Source of the DNA: Phoronis australis
Lineage: Eukaryota; Phoronida; Phoronidae
Assembly (NCBI GenBank): GCA_002633005.1
Contig: NMRA01000570.1
Coordinates: 95,737-159,736, forward strand
Length of the DNA stretch: 64,000 bases
Direction: 5' to 3'
Both the position numbers and the translations under genes were made by a program. The notes under the pieces were generated by a model. That model was not told the DNA's origin and made no database searches. It saw only the letters and a program-made list of their open reading frames with translations. The stretch's first letter is position 1; each line of letters opens with the position of its first letter. Below, one piece after another: positions 23,901 to 38,900 of the stretch.

Positions 23901-26900
23901 AAAGATCTTGCTAGCATTTTTGTGACTTTTGAAAAAAGGTTCCGCTCCTTGGCTGAAATTAATGTGGGAGGGCACTTTTTGTAGGTTTCAAAATGACTCA
24001 AGTCCAGACCAGAATCAGATACAAGTATGCTTTTTGGACAAATCCATTGATTTTAGAATTACCAAAATAAAAGTCAGAATAGATTCAACTTATTAGGAAG
24101 TCTAATGCACGTCAGATGATCAGATGTTCCTCACTCTAGTAACCAAATGGGTGTTCTACCTTTTCACATTACGTGTGCAGCACCAGTGCAAAACATCTGA
24201 GAATCAATACAATGCGTTCCTTGTGACATGGTTACCTAGTCCACACCAGGAAACAATGAAACAATGCTTTTTCATAACATTCCAAATATCAAATCTTGAA
24301 ATATACAAAAAGTATCAAAGTTACCGAGTTAGGTTTACAATTAAAGTAGAAGGCAAAATAATTCATTGTGAATCAAAAGAGCAAAACTTGTTCGAAAAAT
24401 CAAAAACATGCACACCATTTCAGATGTTATTTGAAAATTTACAGCAAAGTTTACATGACTTACCGTATTTGCCATGGTAACCAGTTCTGGCTTGTGCTTC
24501 AGAAACAACTTGACCACATCTGAGTGGTCATTCTCAGCAGCCAAATGGAGAGGAGTTTGGCCATGCTGAAAATACAAGGGACCAATTTTTAATCCAATTC
24601 ACTAACACAACATACCACAATACCTGCAATATCGTGTCAATAGATGAGAATAATGCAACACGGCATATAATTAATTCTCCACTGGCTTGTTTTTGTCACA
24701 AAAATAATGACTAACAAAATTAATATCTTACTGCTTATTGTCAATATTATAACTAGAATGGATTTTCTCAAAAGAGGAAGTTATCAAAGTTGTATACTAT
24801 ATATGGCTTGAGCTAAAATCACCGCGGACTCTTAAAACTTGTCACAAAAAATAAAATGATCACCTCTTTTGGTTTGAGATAAAAAACATTCCTTTATAAA
24901 TGCACAATACTTTTTCTCAATGTTAGTCATCATACATCAGAAATTGTCAAACATTTTCATATGTTTTGAAATGTTAACATGCAGCTCTCAATTTTCAGAT
25001 AATGATCCAGTTTCAGAATCCAAATTTGATGAAAATTTGCATTCAAGTTATCACAGGAAACCACTAACTATGCAACAGTTCTAAGACTTGTAATAGAGGC
25101 CTGAGCTTTTGTTAGTTTCATATGTGCTCCAGACCTGGGCTGTGTAAGAGATCCAGCACTTATTAATAAGATCAAAACTAAATGATGAGTAAAAGGTCAA
25201 CTTTGGCAATCATCCACTCAAATGTCACAAATGTTTGAGCGTCATTATGTTCACAATGTTTTTATTTCAGGACTCTGATCTCTGTTTACGGCATTGTATA
25301 TAGTACTATTTGCTTTATCTAATAAAGCCCTTAGCTAACCCTGTATTTTAATTACTGGAGTAGACCAGAAATGTATTAGGGACTGGCTTCTTCAATTGTA
25401 AACCCACCTTCTATTGCAAGCTTTGCGGTGTAATCTCTTTACATGTAACAATATCACTTACCTCATCTGTGGCCACTGGGTCAGCCTTCATCTTTAGCAG
25501 GGTACTACACACTTCCATCTGGCCATTTTGAGCAGCTAAGTGAAGTGGGGTCTTCTTAGCCTAAATATTTAAGAAAGCAAACTTAGGCAACTTGAAAGTA
25601 ATGTAAGATAAGTTTGCAAGAGTAAGCTTGGCATCAGAAGACTACCTAATGTACACCAGCGAACGGTAACTTAATATAAATGTTAAACCAGCGTCGACAA
25701 GTATATAACAACTGAGTTCAAGTCCCAGTCGGTGCCAGAAATCTTTTCAGACTATTCATTAGGTCACATAATGTGGCCAATAGGTGGCATGCAGACTAGC
25801 CTTAAAAATGCATGTTTGTGAGCTAACTTGAAACATAAAAAACTCTAAAGAGTTTCCCAATAGATTCCTCACTACGGTTCCAGTATGTTGTCGTGAATTT
25901 ACAATCAAAGCATTTCACAATAGTCATTGAGCAATTTCTAAATGTTTCTCACTTTTCCTGTGCATTACTTACCAAGGTAAGAGCATCAATAGTTGCCCCA
26001 TGTGTCTCTATCAATAGTCGCACCAGCTTGTTGTATCCATTCTGTGCAGCTAAGTGCAAAGGGGTCACACCTAGTTTGGACTTGGCGTTAACAAACGCCT
26101 TATGCCACAACAATACGTCTGCCACGTGGTCGTGACCGCTCTCCGCCGCTAGGTGAAGGGCTGCCTTTCCGTGCTACAAATGGAAACAACACACTCCAGC
26201 TTCAGCAAAAAGTTTTGATTTGAAACAATTCAATAAATTCTGCACAGCGAGTTTTCAAATAAATTCAAGTGAGTGAAAGCTGAGTGCTGACAAATAGGTT
26301 CCCGTCCTAACTAGCATAGACTAGCAGATTATGGCTACAAAAGACTTAACTGATTGGACAGCGTGGATGGAATCTTAGGAGTAATTATTTCCATTCCATA
26401 AGCTGAAATTTTTCGACACATGTGTCTTGTGAACGTTTTGAGTAACAGAACACACTCCTTGCACCTTGTGTAGGGTGTTAACATTGATTGCATAATATAA
26501 AAAAATGAATGAACAACAGATGCAAACCCACAAACTGCAATGCAAAGTGTACTATTCTCGCTTATTTCTACAAACTAAGGATACCGTGACGACAACCACT
26601 CCTGCACAGGTCTGGCGAGAGGGCAGCACAGATGGAGTGGTTGCACACAAAATAGAGGTAAACAAATCAATCCAAAGGAGACAAACTTTTGACGATATGG
26701 ATTAGAGGCACATTACCTCATCAAACACATCCACTCTGGCATGGTTAGCCAACAATATCTTCACTATCTCCAAATGGCCCTGTTCACTGGCTACAAGCAA
26801 AGGGGACCAGCCATTCTGAAAACAAACAAATTCAAAACTTCATAACTGGCAATTTGTGTAGCAAATAAGCGATTTTTTGGTCGTCAACCCTTTTGCTAAT

Positions 26901-29900
26901 GGTCCTTTTGGCTTCGACACCAGATTTGCTCTGAGGTTGTAAGTCGGTGCACCAAAGTTCACAAAACAGCTGATTACAACTCCAGTACAAAGTTTTTAAT
27001 AGTAAAAACAATCAACTTTAATTTGAAAAAATGTACCTCAAATTCGTATTACAGCAAAGCTATAATTACTAATTCAAAAAATAAATGCCATAATTGTTTT
27101 TATTTCTTTCAAGAGTGTTTACACTTCTCTAAAATTCATAAAGTTTCACCATGAATGATGGCCGCTTAGTGCAGACTGTGCCAATATATTTGAGTGAATA
27201 CAAAAAAGCGATCATTCCTCTTTTATGCCATGTTGCATGTTTAATTCATGAAGCTTTAGTGAATGCAAACTATATACTTTTTAACATTTACTCAACGCAT
27301 GGTCCATAGAAATCACAGGTCACAGTGGTTTAAAAAGGTAATAGATTAGGCTCATTCAGGTATGTATCACTTACCTGTGCTTGTTTGTTAACAGCCACCT
27401 GAACCTTGTTGGGGCCAATGTGCTTTACAATCTCTAACAGTATATCTTCATTACCAGCCCTGGCACAATAGTGAAGTGATGTCTCACTCGTCTGAAAATA
27501 ATAGAATGTCGGGGAATTTGCGTTTATGGCTTATGTTAATATTCTAACTATTTAAAGAAGAGATTGTATTTTTCAACTACTCTGCTTTTTAACAAACGTG
27601 TTCGACTAAACCATAATTCATACAGAAAGATTATTTTTCTTTTAAACAATCTGGTTCTCAGAAAATGGGGAGAGGTTATACAAATACATTCAGCTAGGTT
27701 ATTGCAGAATTAATTTTATGATGGTAATCAGACTACGAACATCTACGCATGTAATACCCCCGTCACACCGGAGGTGCGGTACCACTGTGGTGCTTGTATG
27801 GCATAAACTGCAGTGGCACCGCCATGTTTTCTGTGGTTCTGCCATAGATCGCCATAGCACCGCAGAAAACTGTCAAAACCGCAGACCTTCAAGGTGGCAT
27901 GGCGGAAACTTTGAACATGTTCAAAATTTCCACAGTTCCACCGCAGGTTGGGCCAATCCACAGTGGGATCGCCGCGACACCGTCATGACTGTTGTGGCAC
28001 CGTACAAGGACCACAGTAGCATTTCCATCACTGTCATGCTTCCGCAGTTCAACCAGCGTGCAATCGCCGAAAAGGTAGACTGTCGACCCTATGGCAATCC
28101 CATGGCAAAGAAGAACACATGTGTGACGGGAAAAACTATGAAACACTACAGGCGGTGTCACTACCGTGATGGTGGTTTTGATCAAAGACCGTTGAGGCAC
28201 CGCGCCTCTGGTGTGTGACGGGATATTACATTTAATTCTACGGAATGTTATCAAGTGAGAATACTAAGAGAGAGATCCCTTTAAAAATAGGTATTTTACA
28301 AAATTTTACAGCCATTTATAAGGTCAGCAGATTTTAGAAAAAAGCACTTCCATTGGTTAGACGTGTAGATTTTCAATAAATTACATGGAATTGCACAGTT
28401 TATAATCAAACTAAATTAACACAACAAGGAAGATACCGCATGAAATGTGTGGTATCGTGATTATACAAAATACAAGAATATTAAACAAAAAATTCCTTAC
28501 ATATTTGCTGTGTTGATTTGTGTCACCACCATATTCTAGCATCAGTTTTATCATGTCTGTGTCTTCAAACTCTCCATGAGCCGACTTCTTCGTCAGCTCA
28601 GCCGCGTAGTGTACACAACTCTCGCCCTCCTGTACAGAGTGGTTGAAATCATTGACAGGCATATAGCAATGGCTACATATTCAAACAATCTACTGATCTG
28701 AATAAAAATTTCCTTTGGCAATTGACATTTTTAATGATTCACTGTAAAAAAAATTTGCAGAAAAAACACCTAGGCTATCAAAGCAATAAGACACAACTAG
28801 AAATTAACACAAAGTGGCAAAACTATTTAACCAAATGTTTAACGTCATGTAACCATGGTAACGTGAACATCAGTTATTGCAGCACACAAATGAGACTACA
28901 GTATATCTGACCACAGGTCTTACCAAGTTTTGTTGATTTACCAGCATGGTGGCATCGATTTTTGACTTGGTTGTAGACACGAAGGTCAATATCTCATTTG
29001 CAACACCCCAGTGACAATAGCGCACGGCTATGTGAAGAGGAGTCTCCCCATTCTGAAAGAGAACATTCAACTAAATTTAACATCATGACAAAAACGCATG
29101 TAGAAATGAATTGCCAACGACGAGAAACAAAACGTGTTCAAAACAAAACAACGGGAACGTTCATACCCACAGGGAGGGAGGACGACTGTGAACACTGAAG
29201 TTCTGTTTACAACAGTCTTTATCAAATAGCTTTTCAGGCGCGTGAGCAGTGAAATGTCGGTATATGCTTCAGCGTGTGATAGTGTTTACATACCTTGGAC
29301 TGCCACAAGGGGTCAGCACCTTCTTCTAGCAATGCTCGGATCATTTTTAAGTGACCATGACGAGATGCAATGTGAAGAGCTGTTTCACCATTCTGAAACA
29401 ACAATCATTATCTATATCCTGTTTCATCAAGAATGTGACTCAGTCCTAAACAAAACTACCAGGGGATTAACCTTAGCTGACATTTCAAAATAATCCTTTT
29501 CAATACACGCCTGCTGAACGCACTCCCACTAATTTTTGGAGGTCTTCATTTTTTAGCAACTTGTTTGCTAGTCTCGTCAAATGTAGTATTTCAACTGACG
29601 ACATAGGACATATGTGACAACAGACAGGCTCTCTCATTTTTTGAATTGGACTTCAGATACTCTCTAATTACTAACAAAGATCAAATGAATAATTGTCCAA
29701 ACACTTTCAGGGGTTTTGCCATTTTCTTTCAACATTTATCAATATTTGCTTCTGATCACGGACACATTCCACCCTTACCTCCTGCACAGCGTTCACATCC
29801 GCTCCACTTTTAATCAACATTTCAGCACAGCTTTCGCCATCCTCAGTCTCGGCAGCGAGGTGAAGGGCGGTCTCAAGGTTCTAAACGAGAAACAAGCACC

Positions 29901-32900
29901 TCCCTTCACAAACCTACATTTTTATGAATTCTACTTGTTTAATGTTTTAAACGCAACATTTTAAATGTCATTCGTTTATGAACACAAACCAGTCAATAGT
30001 TGAATATAAAAATACTAGATTTTACATGCTACAAGTATGATTATAATTTTCAGGTCAGGAAATTAACATTATAATTACCACAAATCCCTTATCGTGTAAT
30101 TAGATAATGGAGCCTTTATATATTAAAGCACAGACAGGGTGTCTAAGAACACAGCAACTCATCAAAAGCTCTCAGTCGCCATTTATTTCAACTTCACTTT
30201 AAAGGTATAGTGTACACTTCAGGGATAATTGTTTGATGATTATATTGCACTCAGTGGAACATAACTGTTTAAGACACAGTCTTCAGAACTTCTTACAACC
30301 AGGTTAAGTTGAGAGCACTTTGCTGACCTCTGTGCATCAGACTACTTGCGCAGTAATTCATTTCCAAGAGTAATACACCCACTCATAGGCTGTATACAGA
30401 TGTGATACTTAAGACGGTCGTGTTTTAAAACAGCTATTAACCCATTTTGCGTCAAAAAATAACTTTTCGTTAGACTACAATCACTTCCTCAAATTAAAGA
30501 TGGTTTCTGGGATTGTTAAGAACCAACACAATCATCAATGTTTGAGACAAGGATAAACCGCCTTGCTTGTCACGGCAGATCATTTTATGCGCCAAGCATG
30601 CTCATAACAAAACTTTCGAGATTTTCTAAGTTCAGATTCTGAAAAGAATTCTCACCAGAGTAACGAACATTAGGTGAGAACTTTCATACCAGTGAGTAGT
30701 TTATATCAAAAGTTACTGAATTTTTTACAGGAGCTGCAAGTTTCAAGCAAACAAAAAACAAATTTGGCAAGAAAACTGGAGATTATGGGTAAAGCATTCA
30801 CAAATATTGCTGCAGTTTTACGTTTCCATAGTGACAACCCAGTGGATAGAATGTACGAAAATAGGTCGGAGCAAAAACTGCAGATATTTTAAATCATCAG
30901 TATCACATCAGAGATTCAGTGAAACAACAACCAGACTTTTATGGAATTATCTCCCTATCACACACTCATAGATCTATGATATGAACTCCTAGGCTCAACT
31001 TACAGGTCCACCTTTGATTTCAACAGGAGCTCCAAAACCAAGCAGCGTCTGAACCACCTGAGGTTTACCTGCCTTCACAGCGATGTGCAAAGCTGTGTAG
31101 TTGTCCTACAATCACATGATTGACACGCATGATGGATTGTACTATGTAAATATAGTGAATGTAGGACAGTAACAACTAAGATTATATTTATTTGATTTCA
31201 TATAATAAGATGAAATCATTTACCTAAAATTTTACGCTGCGCCTGTGATTTTGAAACAGGTAAAAATGTTTGGTCATAAGACATGTATCTAAATTAGAAG
31301 AAAATTTTTCATGACAAGAAAACTTCTCACACTTTTCATTTTACTTCGCATTCTTCTGACATGCCTCTGTATTTCCTAATAGAAGCAACCATTGTAAATT
31401 AAAAGTGCGTTTTGCAAACCTTGACATTAGAACGGTGAAAGCACACCAGAATACACTTCAAATTTTAATTTGTTAATTAGCAGCCTGCAAAACTAAATAA
31501 ACTGTAGTTGTTGACAGTAATGTAAGCATCCCAGCTGATCATAAAGCATGGTCTTACCAGCTAAACTTATCCGAAACTTGCAGGTTGATGGCATAAAATA
31601 AAGAGAGATTACTAAGAGCACAAGAGCCCATAAGCTATGCTGACCTTTTTGAGAAGATGTTTATAGCGTCAACCACCAAGTACAGGAACAGTAAATAGTG
31701 TAATTCAAATATTAAACATACTAGTGCTAATGGGCACTGCAGTAAAATACAGATTTAACGACTACTTTGTCTAGTACTGACCTTAGTTTTTGAGTCAACT
31801 GTAGCCCCCTTCTGTAGCAGTGCCCGCACCACAGCCGTGTGACCCTTTTCAGCAGCTGCGTGTAAGCAGACGGCTCCCGACTGGAAACAGGAAGTGACAT
31901 TAGAGAAAAAAATCTAGCAATACAAGATACAAAAACTGTGCTGAGTTACAACACCAATGTATGACCAGAAAGAAAGATTTGACAACTTAAGCATGTTTAA
32001 TGATTGATTCAGTCATTACAGTGGTTTAAAAAGCGCCACTAAACATTACGTCTATATTACAGTAAATAAAACATGGATCACATTTTGTTGTTTTATTTAT
32101 GTAAATTTATTCTACTTTTCGACACACGAGTGTATCCGTTAGAGGATCTGGATCGCCTCTTTTAGTTTCGGATTTATTTTCTACGTTACTACAGTAAGGC
32201 GTACTTATATTGAAATTCAGAGACTTGTTACCCAACTGATAATGATGACAATTGATGTAGAAGGAATTTGTATTTCAGTGAAGAATGTGATCAAATTGTA
32301 CTTTTTCTTATTGGAGGAATTGTATGCAATGTATGACTGATAAGTAGATACCAGTAAAACAAATTTTTGGTGTAAGTGACCATAAAACCTCATACAAAAC
32401 ATGAGCAAAATTCAATACGGTCAAGTCAAGACAACACAAACTGTAACCATGACAACCTTGTTGGGCATGTGAAGTGGAACTCCTTTTTTCAGAAATGCCA
32501 TAGCTGTCTCTGCATGCCCACAGCGTGATGATATGTGCATCAAGGTGCTGCCATCTTTTGTCCGTGCTAGAACATTGGCCTTGAACTTTTCCACCAAGAT
32601 TTCAACCAAGCTGGTGTTACCACGCTCAGCAACAATATGGAGGGAAGTCCGATCCAGCTGCAAAACAAAGATGAATTTATCAGATTTATTAATTAAAATC
32701 ATTCTTACAGAGCCTATTTACTAATGAATCACACACTCCCACTTTTTGCCACTTTAAGTGTTTATTCCAAAAAATATGTCCAATGATTGCAGTTAAGACC
32801 AGAAATTGCTGGAAAACATTACATCTAGCCATTCTACAGTAAAATCTCAAAACCTCAGGACAAAATTTGGTGAACAAGAAATTCTTTTTTATTTTTAGAA

Positions 32901-35900
32901 AAGGTAAGGACTGTTCCGCTGAAATCATTGTAGGAGGCGGCAAGGTACTTGAAAGATAAATTAAAAGTGGTCGTGCTCAGAACAAATAAATAATTACCAG
33001 CTGTTCTCGTAAAAATAAAATATGGCTGCTTGTTGGCATTATTTGACACATAAAAGGCAATATCCCATTTCATGGAACAAAGCACATGTCCACAAAACTA
33101 AATTTTCACACATTACATCACAAGTTCCTTCCATGCATCACTGGGGAATTGAAATGGCCATTAGTGATGTCACTACTGCATTGCCACACAATTCCGATGT
33201 TAAGTGATGACGTGTCTACCACTAATATGACACGATTTGGACTTGCAAGTAGGAATAGGAATGCAGTTAGATCACATTATTTCTCAAAAATCATGCAGTT
33301 TAGCACTTGAAATTTTTACAAAATTATGTGTTTGGATTACTCAATTCCACACATTATTGTATGCTCCTGGCAAGTCGGGAAGGATAAAGATTAACCAGGT
33401 GCGTAGCCATGAAATAATTTTCAAAGCGCTTATTAATTTACAGCGCTACGTAAATGTAATCTAATTATTAATATTTTTGTCTTTAATTTTGGCATTTTAA
33501 TATTTAATTTTATTTGACTGGGTCCAAACCATTAAAATGACGTTGTTCTCTACAAGCCAATAGGTTTACTCAACTTGCACTAGTCATAATGGCCCATAGG
33601 CAATTATTCTAATCTCCGTGATCTACATGCCCCTGAAGTATACAGCTATTCGTTAATAGAGCTGTGCGTTTTTGTAAAGATTAGAATAATTAAGTGTCAG
33701 TATGAATGGATCCTTGAATGTCATTAGTCTAAGTGGCATTTTCCTGCACATACCTATATTACATAGTAAAACTATATTACATAACTAGATATTAATTATT
33801 AAACAGTGTTTGACTGTTTTTGTGCATCTGAAAGCCCAGGCTTTAGCTAGCAGCAGTAAAATATGTGCAAATTCAGTGACAAGCAATTAAAGTGCTCAAC
33901 GTAATAATATTAAATGTACGAAATATGTTGGGTTGCATTTCCAGTCATTAAAAGTTATAGGTTGTGGGTTAGGAAACTAAAATAAAAATGAAAAATATGC
34001 CCTCTCCCGCCTCACAAATTTTACTGGAGCAGCCCGAAATAGAAGTGTAGACATCCAGAAAAATGCTAGAATCTCTTGAAAATTGAGAAAATGGAAATTT
34101 AGGCAATTATATTTGTAAGATATGGCTGAGATTTAACCTTAGTGGTGCTGGGTTGTCAAGTTTTGGAACTGTTTTGATGTGCTCACACTCTTCAAATTGC
34201 TATCGATGTTAAGTCACTTAGAGTACATTGTATCACATCCAAAAGATGAAACTTGTCGTCTTGAAACTAAACCAGTCACATCTGTTGCGGAGCACGATAG
34301 CAGAAACAAGGTCAGTGGTGTAGATAGTGGTGGGGAATTGTCCCGCGTAACACTTTGACGGAGGGTGACGTCAGCAGTGGGATTGTGGCACAAAACTGGG
34401 GCGTGGACGGTGCAACATTGGTCATAATCCTAGCTATGTCATTGGATAAGCGACAACTTCCATTAGCCAATATGTACATAACATATGAGGGCCCTCTTGG
34501 AAAGAAGTGCTGTCACTGAAGAAGTCACCCTCATTTAAAACATTATACAATAAATAAATAAACAAAACAATTGCACTGACACATGAAGTTGAAGCTCTCC
34601 TATTTCCCCATTTGTATTTTAAAGGGTCGCTGAACAGCACCAGTTTCATACCTTGTCCACTACATTGGCATTAGCTTTCATTAAGAACAGATACTTCAGC
34701 ATGGCTTCATCACCTTCCCACGAACTGATGTGTACTGGTGTATAACCTTCAAACTGCAACACACAATGAAGAGAAGTTCAGGGAATAGAAACAATCCAGT
34801 GACCAGACCCACAAACAGTCCGACCAATCAGTTGTAGCTGCAGTATAAGATGATCACTTACTTAGAGACGTGGTAGGTTGGTTGTAGATGTTTCGAGCTG
34901 GTCCGCCAGGTATTTATCAATGAATGAGGGATTTCCTGCCTTTCGCTGGTTAAGAATGTTTGAATACACAGAAGGTAAGTGGAGACCGCAGTCCCGGTTC
35001 AAGAGGGGGCGCACCCAACGTAAGGCGGGAAATCCCTAATTTATTGATAAAGACCTGGCGGACCAGGTCGAAATGTCTGCAACCAACCTACCACGTCTCT
35101 AAATAAGTGATCATCTTATACTTCAATGCCTCTTGAGACCAATGACCAACCTATTCTCCAAAATCAGATTTTGTCCTGAAAATTTTGAATACTAAAAATA
35201 ACTTTATCTAGTAAAAAGCGTTTTAAATGTCTGCAGTATTAATGATACCAACAATAACCCGTAATTTCTGGAATTCAAAAATTTGCTACTAACAACAGAA
35301 ATTTCAGAACCTGAAGGCGTTATATTCAAATTTCATGACTTTTCTTTTGGTGTGTTCAAATACTATCTAAAGTTCCACGACTTTTTCCAGACAAACCCAA
35401 ATATTTCAAGTCTCTTACAAATCATGTGATATGCAGCCAAAGTGTTTACAGAATCCAGTCACAGGATCTTTAGCTCCTGTCAAAGAATTCATAAATCATC
35501 CTGGCTAATGAGAAGTTTTCTCCCTCTGTTTATAAAACATCAGAGTCACACAGAACAGAGGGAATAAATGGAAATGTTGAATGATAACAGCCCTTTACAA
35601 TTTGCAATGTCAATATACTCATCTGTTAATACAAGTATACCATTAAATGCCAATTATACAGTTCATTGTAATGAATAAGTAATCAGCTGTTCACCTCTCA
35701 GCTACATCAGTGCTTGTCCCATTTGAAAATTGGTAGAAATAATATCGTGGATTTCTCAAGCAAATTTTTACTAGGAAAAAAATTTGCATTGGGACACAAA
35801 TTTCCCAGGATTCCGAGTTCCACCTAATTTTGTTGGACTAATACTAGGAAAAATTATTCATGACCAACAAGGTTTCTAGGACTTCAAAATACATGTGCCC

Positions 35901-38900
35901 CATTAGAATACAACTTCCTGTTTTACAAATTAATTGTAACGTAAACAGTAAACATTTCTTGTGTATGGCTCAAAAGATAGTAATCAAGCTGTTGATTACT
36001 GATAGCCATCCTAAGGTTCAGTTAGTGTGCCATGTGGGTACAATGGTGCAGCATGTTTACATAACAGACAAAGTCAGGAACTTAGTGCAGTGGATACAAG
36101 GTATTTCATTCTCTCAATGACCAAATAAAAATACTGTAAAAATTATGTAGGACCTTATTGACAAGTTTGTGCATTCACCCAAATATCTACAAAACTATAG
36201 AATTTCACTCAGTAAAAGAACTTATTTCTTGAAAGTAGAAAGCCTGAAGAATTTGATTTTTGACTTCCTACCAACCCACCATTGATTGGATCATGTGACC
36301 ATGTCGTTTTAGTTATAATCTGCAGACTAAAGGTACATTCATGACTAATTATTGGCAACAGTAACATGCTCAAATTTCTTCTGTTACAGTTTTCTTTAAT
36401 TATCATTTTAAGTTTCATGCAACTTTTGAGTTTTTGCATAGAAATCATGAAAGTCCTTTTCGTATAAAGCATAGTATAGCATAGTATCTGAACGTTTCTT
36501 TTGTATCCAACCACCCATTTCTAAGATAGGATGTCAAATTTCGACATTTTTCCACGGGGTCCATCTCATAACTTTAAGAAAAAATCACTCACTTGTTAGC
36601 ATGGTCACCAAACATTTGGAAATTAATTGAATTTGCAGCAATGTACGAAATATTTAAAAATATTGCAAAGTGGCCAGTTTAGTAACTGTCTGCATCCCAA
36701 GCTGAAGAATTTTTGCAGTAGCTTAAATTTACATTTTGAAGGTCAACCGGAGCACCGCTTTCAACAAATAGCTTGGCTAGTTCTGTGTCTTTACGTCGGC
36801 AGGCTACATGAAGCACAGAATCTCCACTGTCCTGAAAAAAAACAAATTTCAAAGTATTACATCAACCAACAATTGCTGTACAAAATGCTGAAAAAGTTAA
36901 AATTTACTTGAAAACAAATTTCTCAACATCTATTTTCTACAAAATTTTAGGAACAAATTTATATGTACGGAAACTTGATACCAATTCACATTTTTCAATT
37001 TCCAAATTTTGACTTGCAAAAATATACCCACTAGTTCACAACTAAATTATTTTAAAACAATGGAGCTTTATATGATGAATTTAATTCAGGTTTTCATTCC
37101 TGTCTTGGTGATTTTGGTTTGCTATTGAATTTATTGTTGGCAAACCAAGACAGTGATAAATTGAACACTGAATTGTCTTTAGCTGAATGTTTTAAAAGTT
37201 AGCAGGTGAATTTTTTATAATCTCCAGGGCTGGACAGGATTCTTTAAACGTTTTAAAAATTGTGCTTGTTTGTCTAAGTTAAAAAACTTTTATACTAAAG
37301 TTGTATAATCAAATTTTAAACAGCGTCATTTATCTTATTCCATGAACACCAATGTACAAAAATGACTTAAGACAACGCCAATAACCATAGTTGCTATGCA
37401 ACTGTTAAAAAGTTGAGGGGAAGATAAAGGAATTGTGTCATAAGACCAAGCAGATTTAACGGAAAATACTCCACTGCTGACATGTTTGTTTTACACATCT
37501 TGCTGAGGGATGGGGGCAGACTTTACTGTCTCTTTGTGGATTTCAAGAAAGCTTTTGACCAGGTGTGGATGACGTGGCTTAAATATAAGTTTCACCTTTA
37601 AATCGTGTGTGTGTCTTTGAACCAAGACCTAGACGTTACAGACTATTGCGACTGTGTTAGGGTATGCCAATTGCTCCCATTTTATTTGATTGCTTATTAC
37701 TGATCGTGGGCAAAAGTTTCAAGTAGACAACTCCACGCTATGAGCATCAGTAAGTCTTTTAAATGTTTAGTCTTCTGTGTGCTGATGATTGAGTAATATT
37801 TGTAAAAAAAAATGCAATGACGTGTACATAATATTGATAATTTGTTGAAAGTGGATGTTAGTTATTAACACAACATACAGTAGTGCCACTGTAGTCACTG
37901 ATACAACACAGCAGTACCCCTACCTTTCGCTGTGTCTTTACTTGATGTTCTGTTTGTTGCTGAAGGAGTTCTTTACACACAGACAGGTTGCCAACTTCAG
38001 CAGCAAGGAACAGGGGGATGCACCCATCCTGATATGAAAGATATAAAATTTTGTACGCTTCTGCATAAAACTTTAGTTATAATTAGGCTAATTCTACATG
38101 TGTTGGGTGTATATACTCATAATTACCTCTGCTATGTGACATTAAAACGACCTGGACACCATAAAATTATCATTTTCTAGAGAATTAAGAAACACGTACA
38201 AAATTTTGAAATGAACGAGAGTTTTTGGTGATGAAGAACTTTTAATCCAGAATTGTTTAGGATATGTGAGACAACCAAATTTGGTGCACTTTGGAACATC
38301 AAATATCAGAGATAGCTGATAGGATTTAATTAAAACTTTCAGACTGTATCTTATTCACAGCTCTCCAAAATGCAAGGAACCTTTTTCAAAGTGTTCTACT
38401 TTGACATGAAGGGCTATCAAAAATTGGTTCTTTCATTAAAAGACTCAGGAGTTGCAAAGAATTGTTAAACCAAAAACTGTTAATTAGCAAGACACATCAT
38501 AAAAATCTTGGCAGCCTTAAAACTTGAACAGAATGTTGGGGCGACAAAAATTTGAATTGAAAATCCAAGAGAACACAACCACAATGGTTTGTAATACTCA
38601 AACTTGGAAGCGAAACAAAAGAACTTAGTCTGGATAATTAAAAACCATGTGTTTAAAAATTCACCATAACAAAATGAAGCATCACTTTTAACAAACAGTG
38701 TGAGTGGGTAGTAAATACCGACTTTGTCATTAACGTTCTTGTTACGTTAACAGTACCTTATCCTGGGCCAGACGTCCATCCCTGCCAGATACCTTAAACA
38801 GGTGCTGTACTGCTGGCAGGGCACCCGAGGACCGCGCACACGCCATATGTAGGGGCAGCTGGTCTTTAGGCTGCAAAGCACAATGAACGTGTCAAATGAT

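Larger units (their letters stand above)
22366..34651 (-). other. TRPN introns 7-19
   Basis: These introns lie between exons 7 and 20. Most are 240-1100 bp; intron 19 is 2.1 kb and intron 7 is 2.0 kb. A 483-bp transposon-like element sits in intron 14 (27749-28231) and a 90-bp inverted-repeat element in intron 7 (33602-33691). No other coding signal is visible. Confidence 0.7.

Noticed and set aside
25700-25735. GAGTTCAAGTCCCAGTCGG, resembling a tRNA T-arm
   Set aside because: No acceptor stem, D-arm or anticodon arm can be folded around it; at most it is a SINE fragment.
27718-28254. 166- and 121-residue open frames on both strands
   Set aside because: They follow the GC-rich composition of the inverted-repeat element at 27749-28231 and show no protein similarity.
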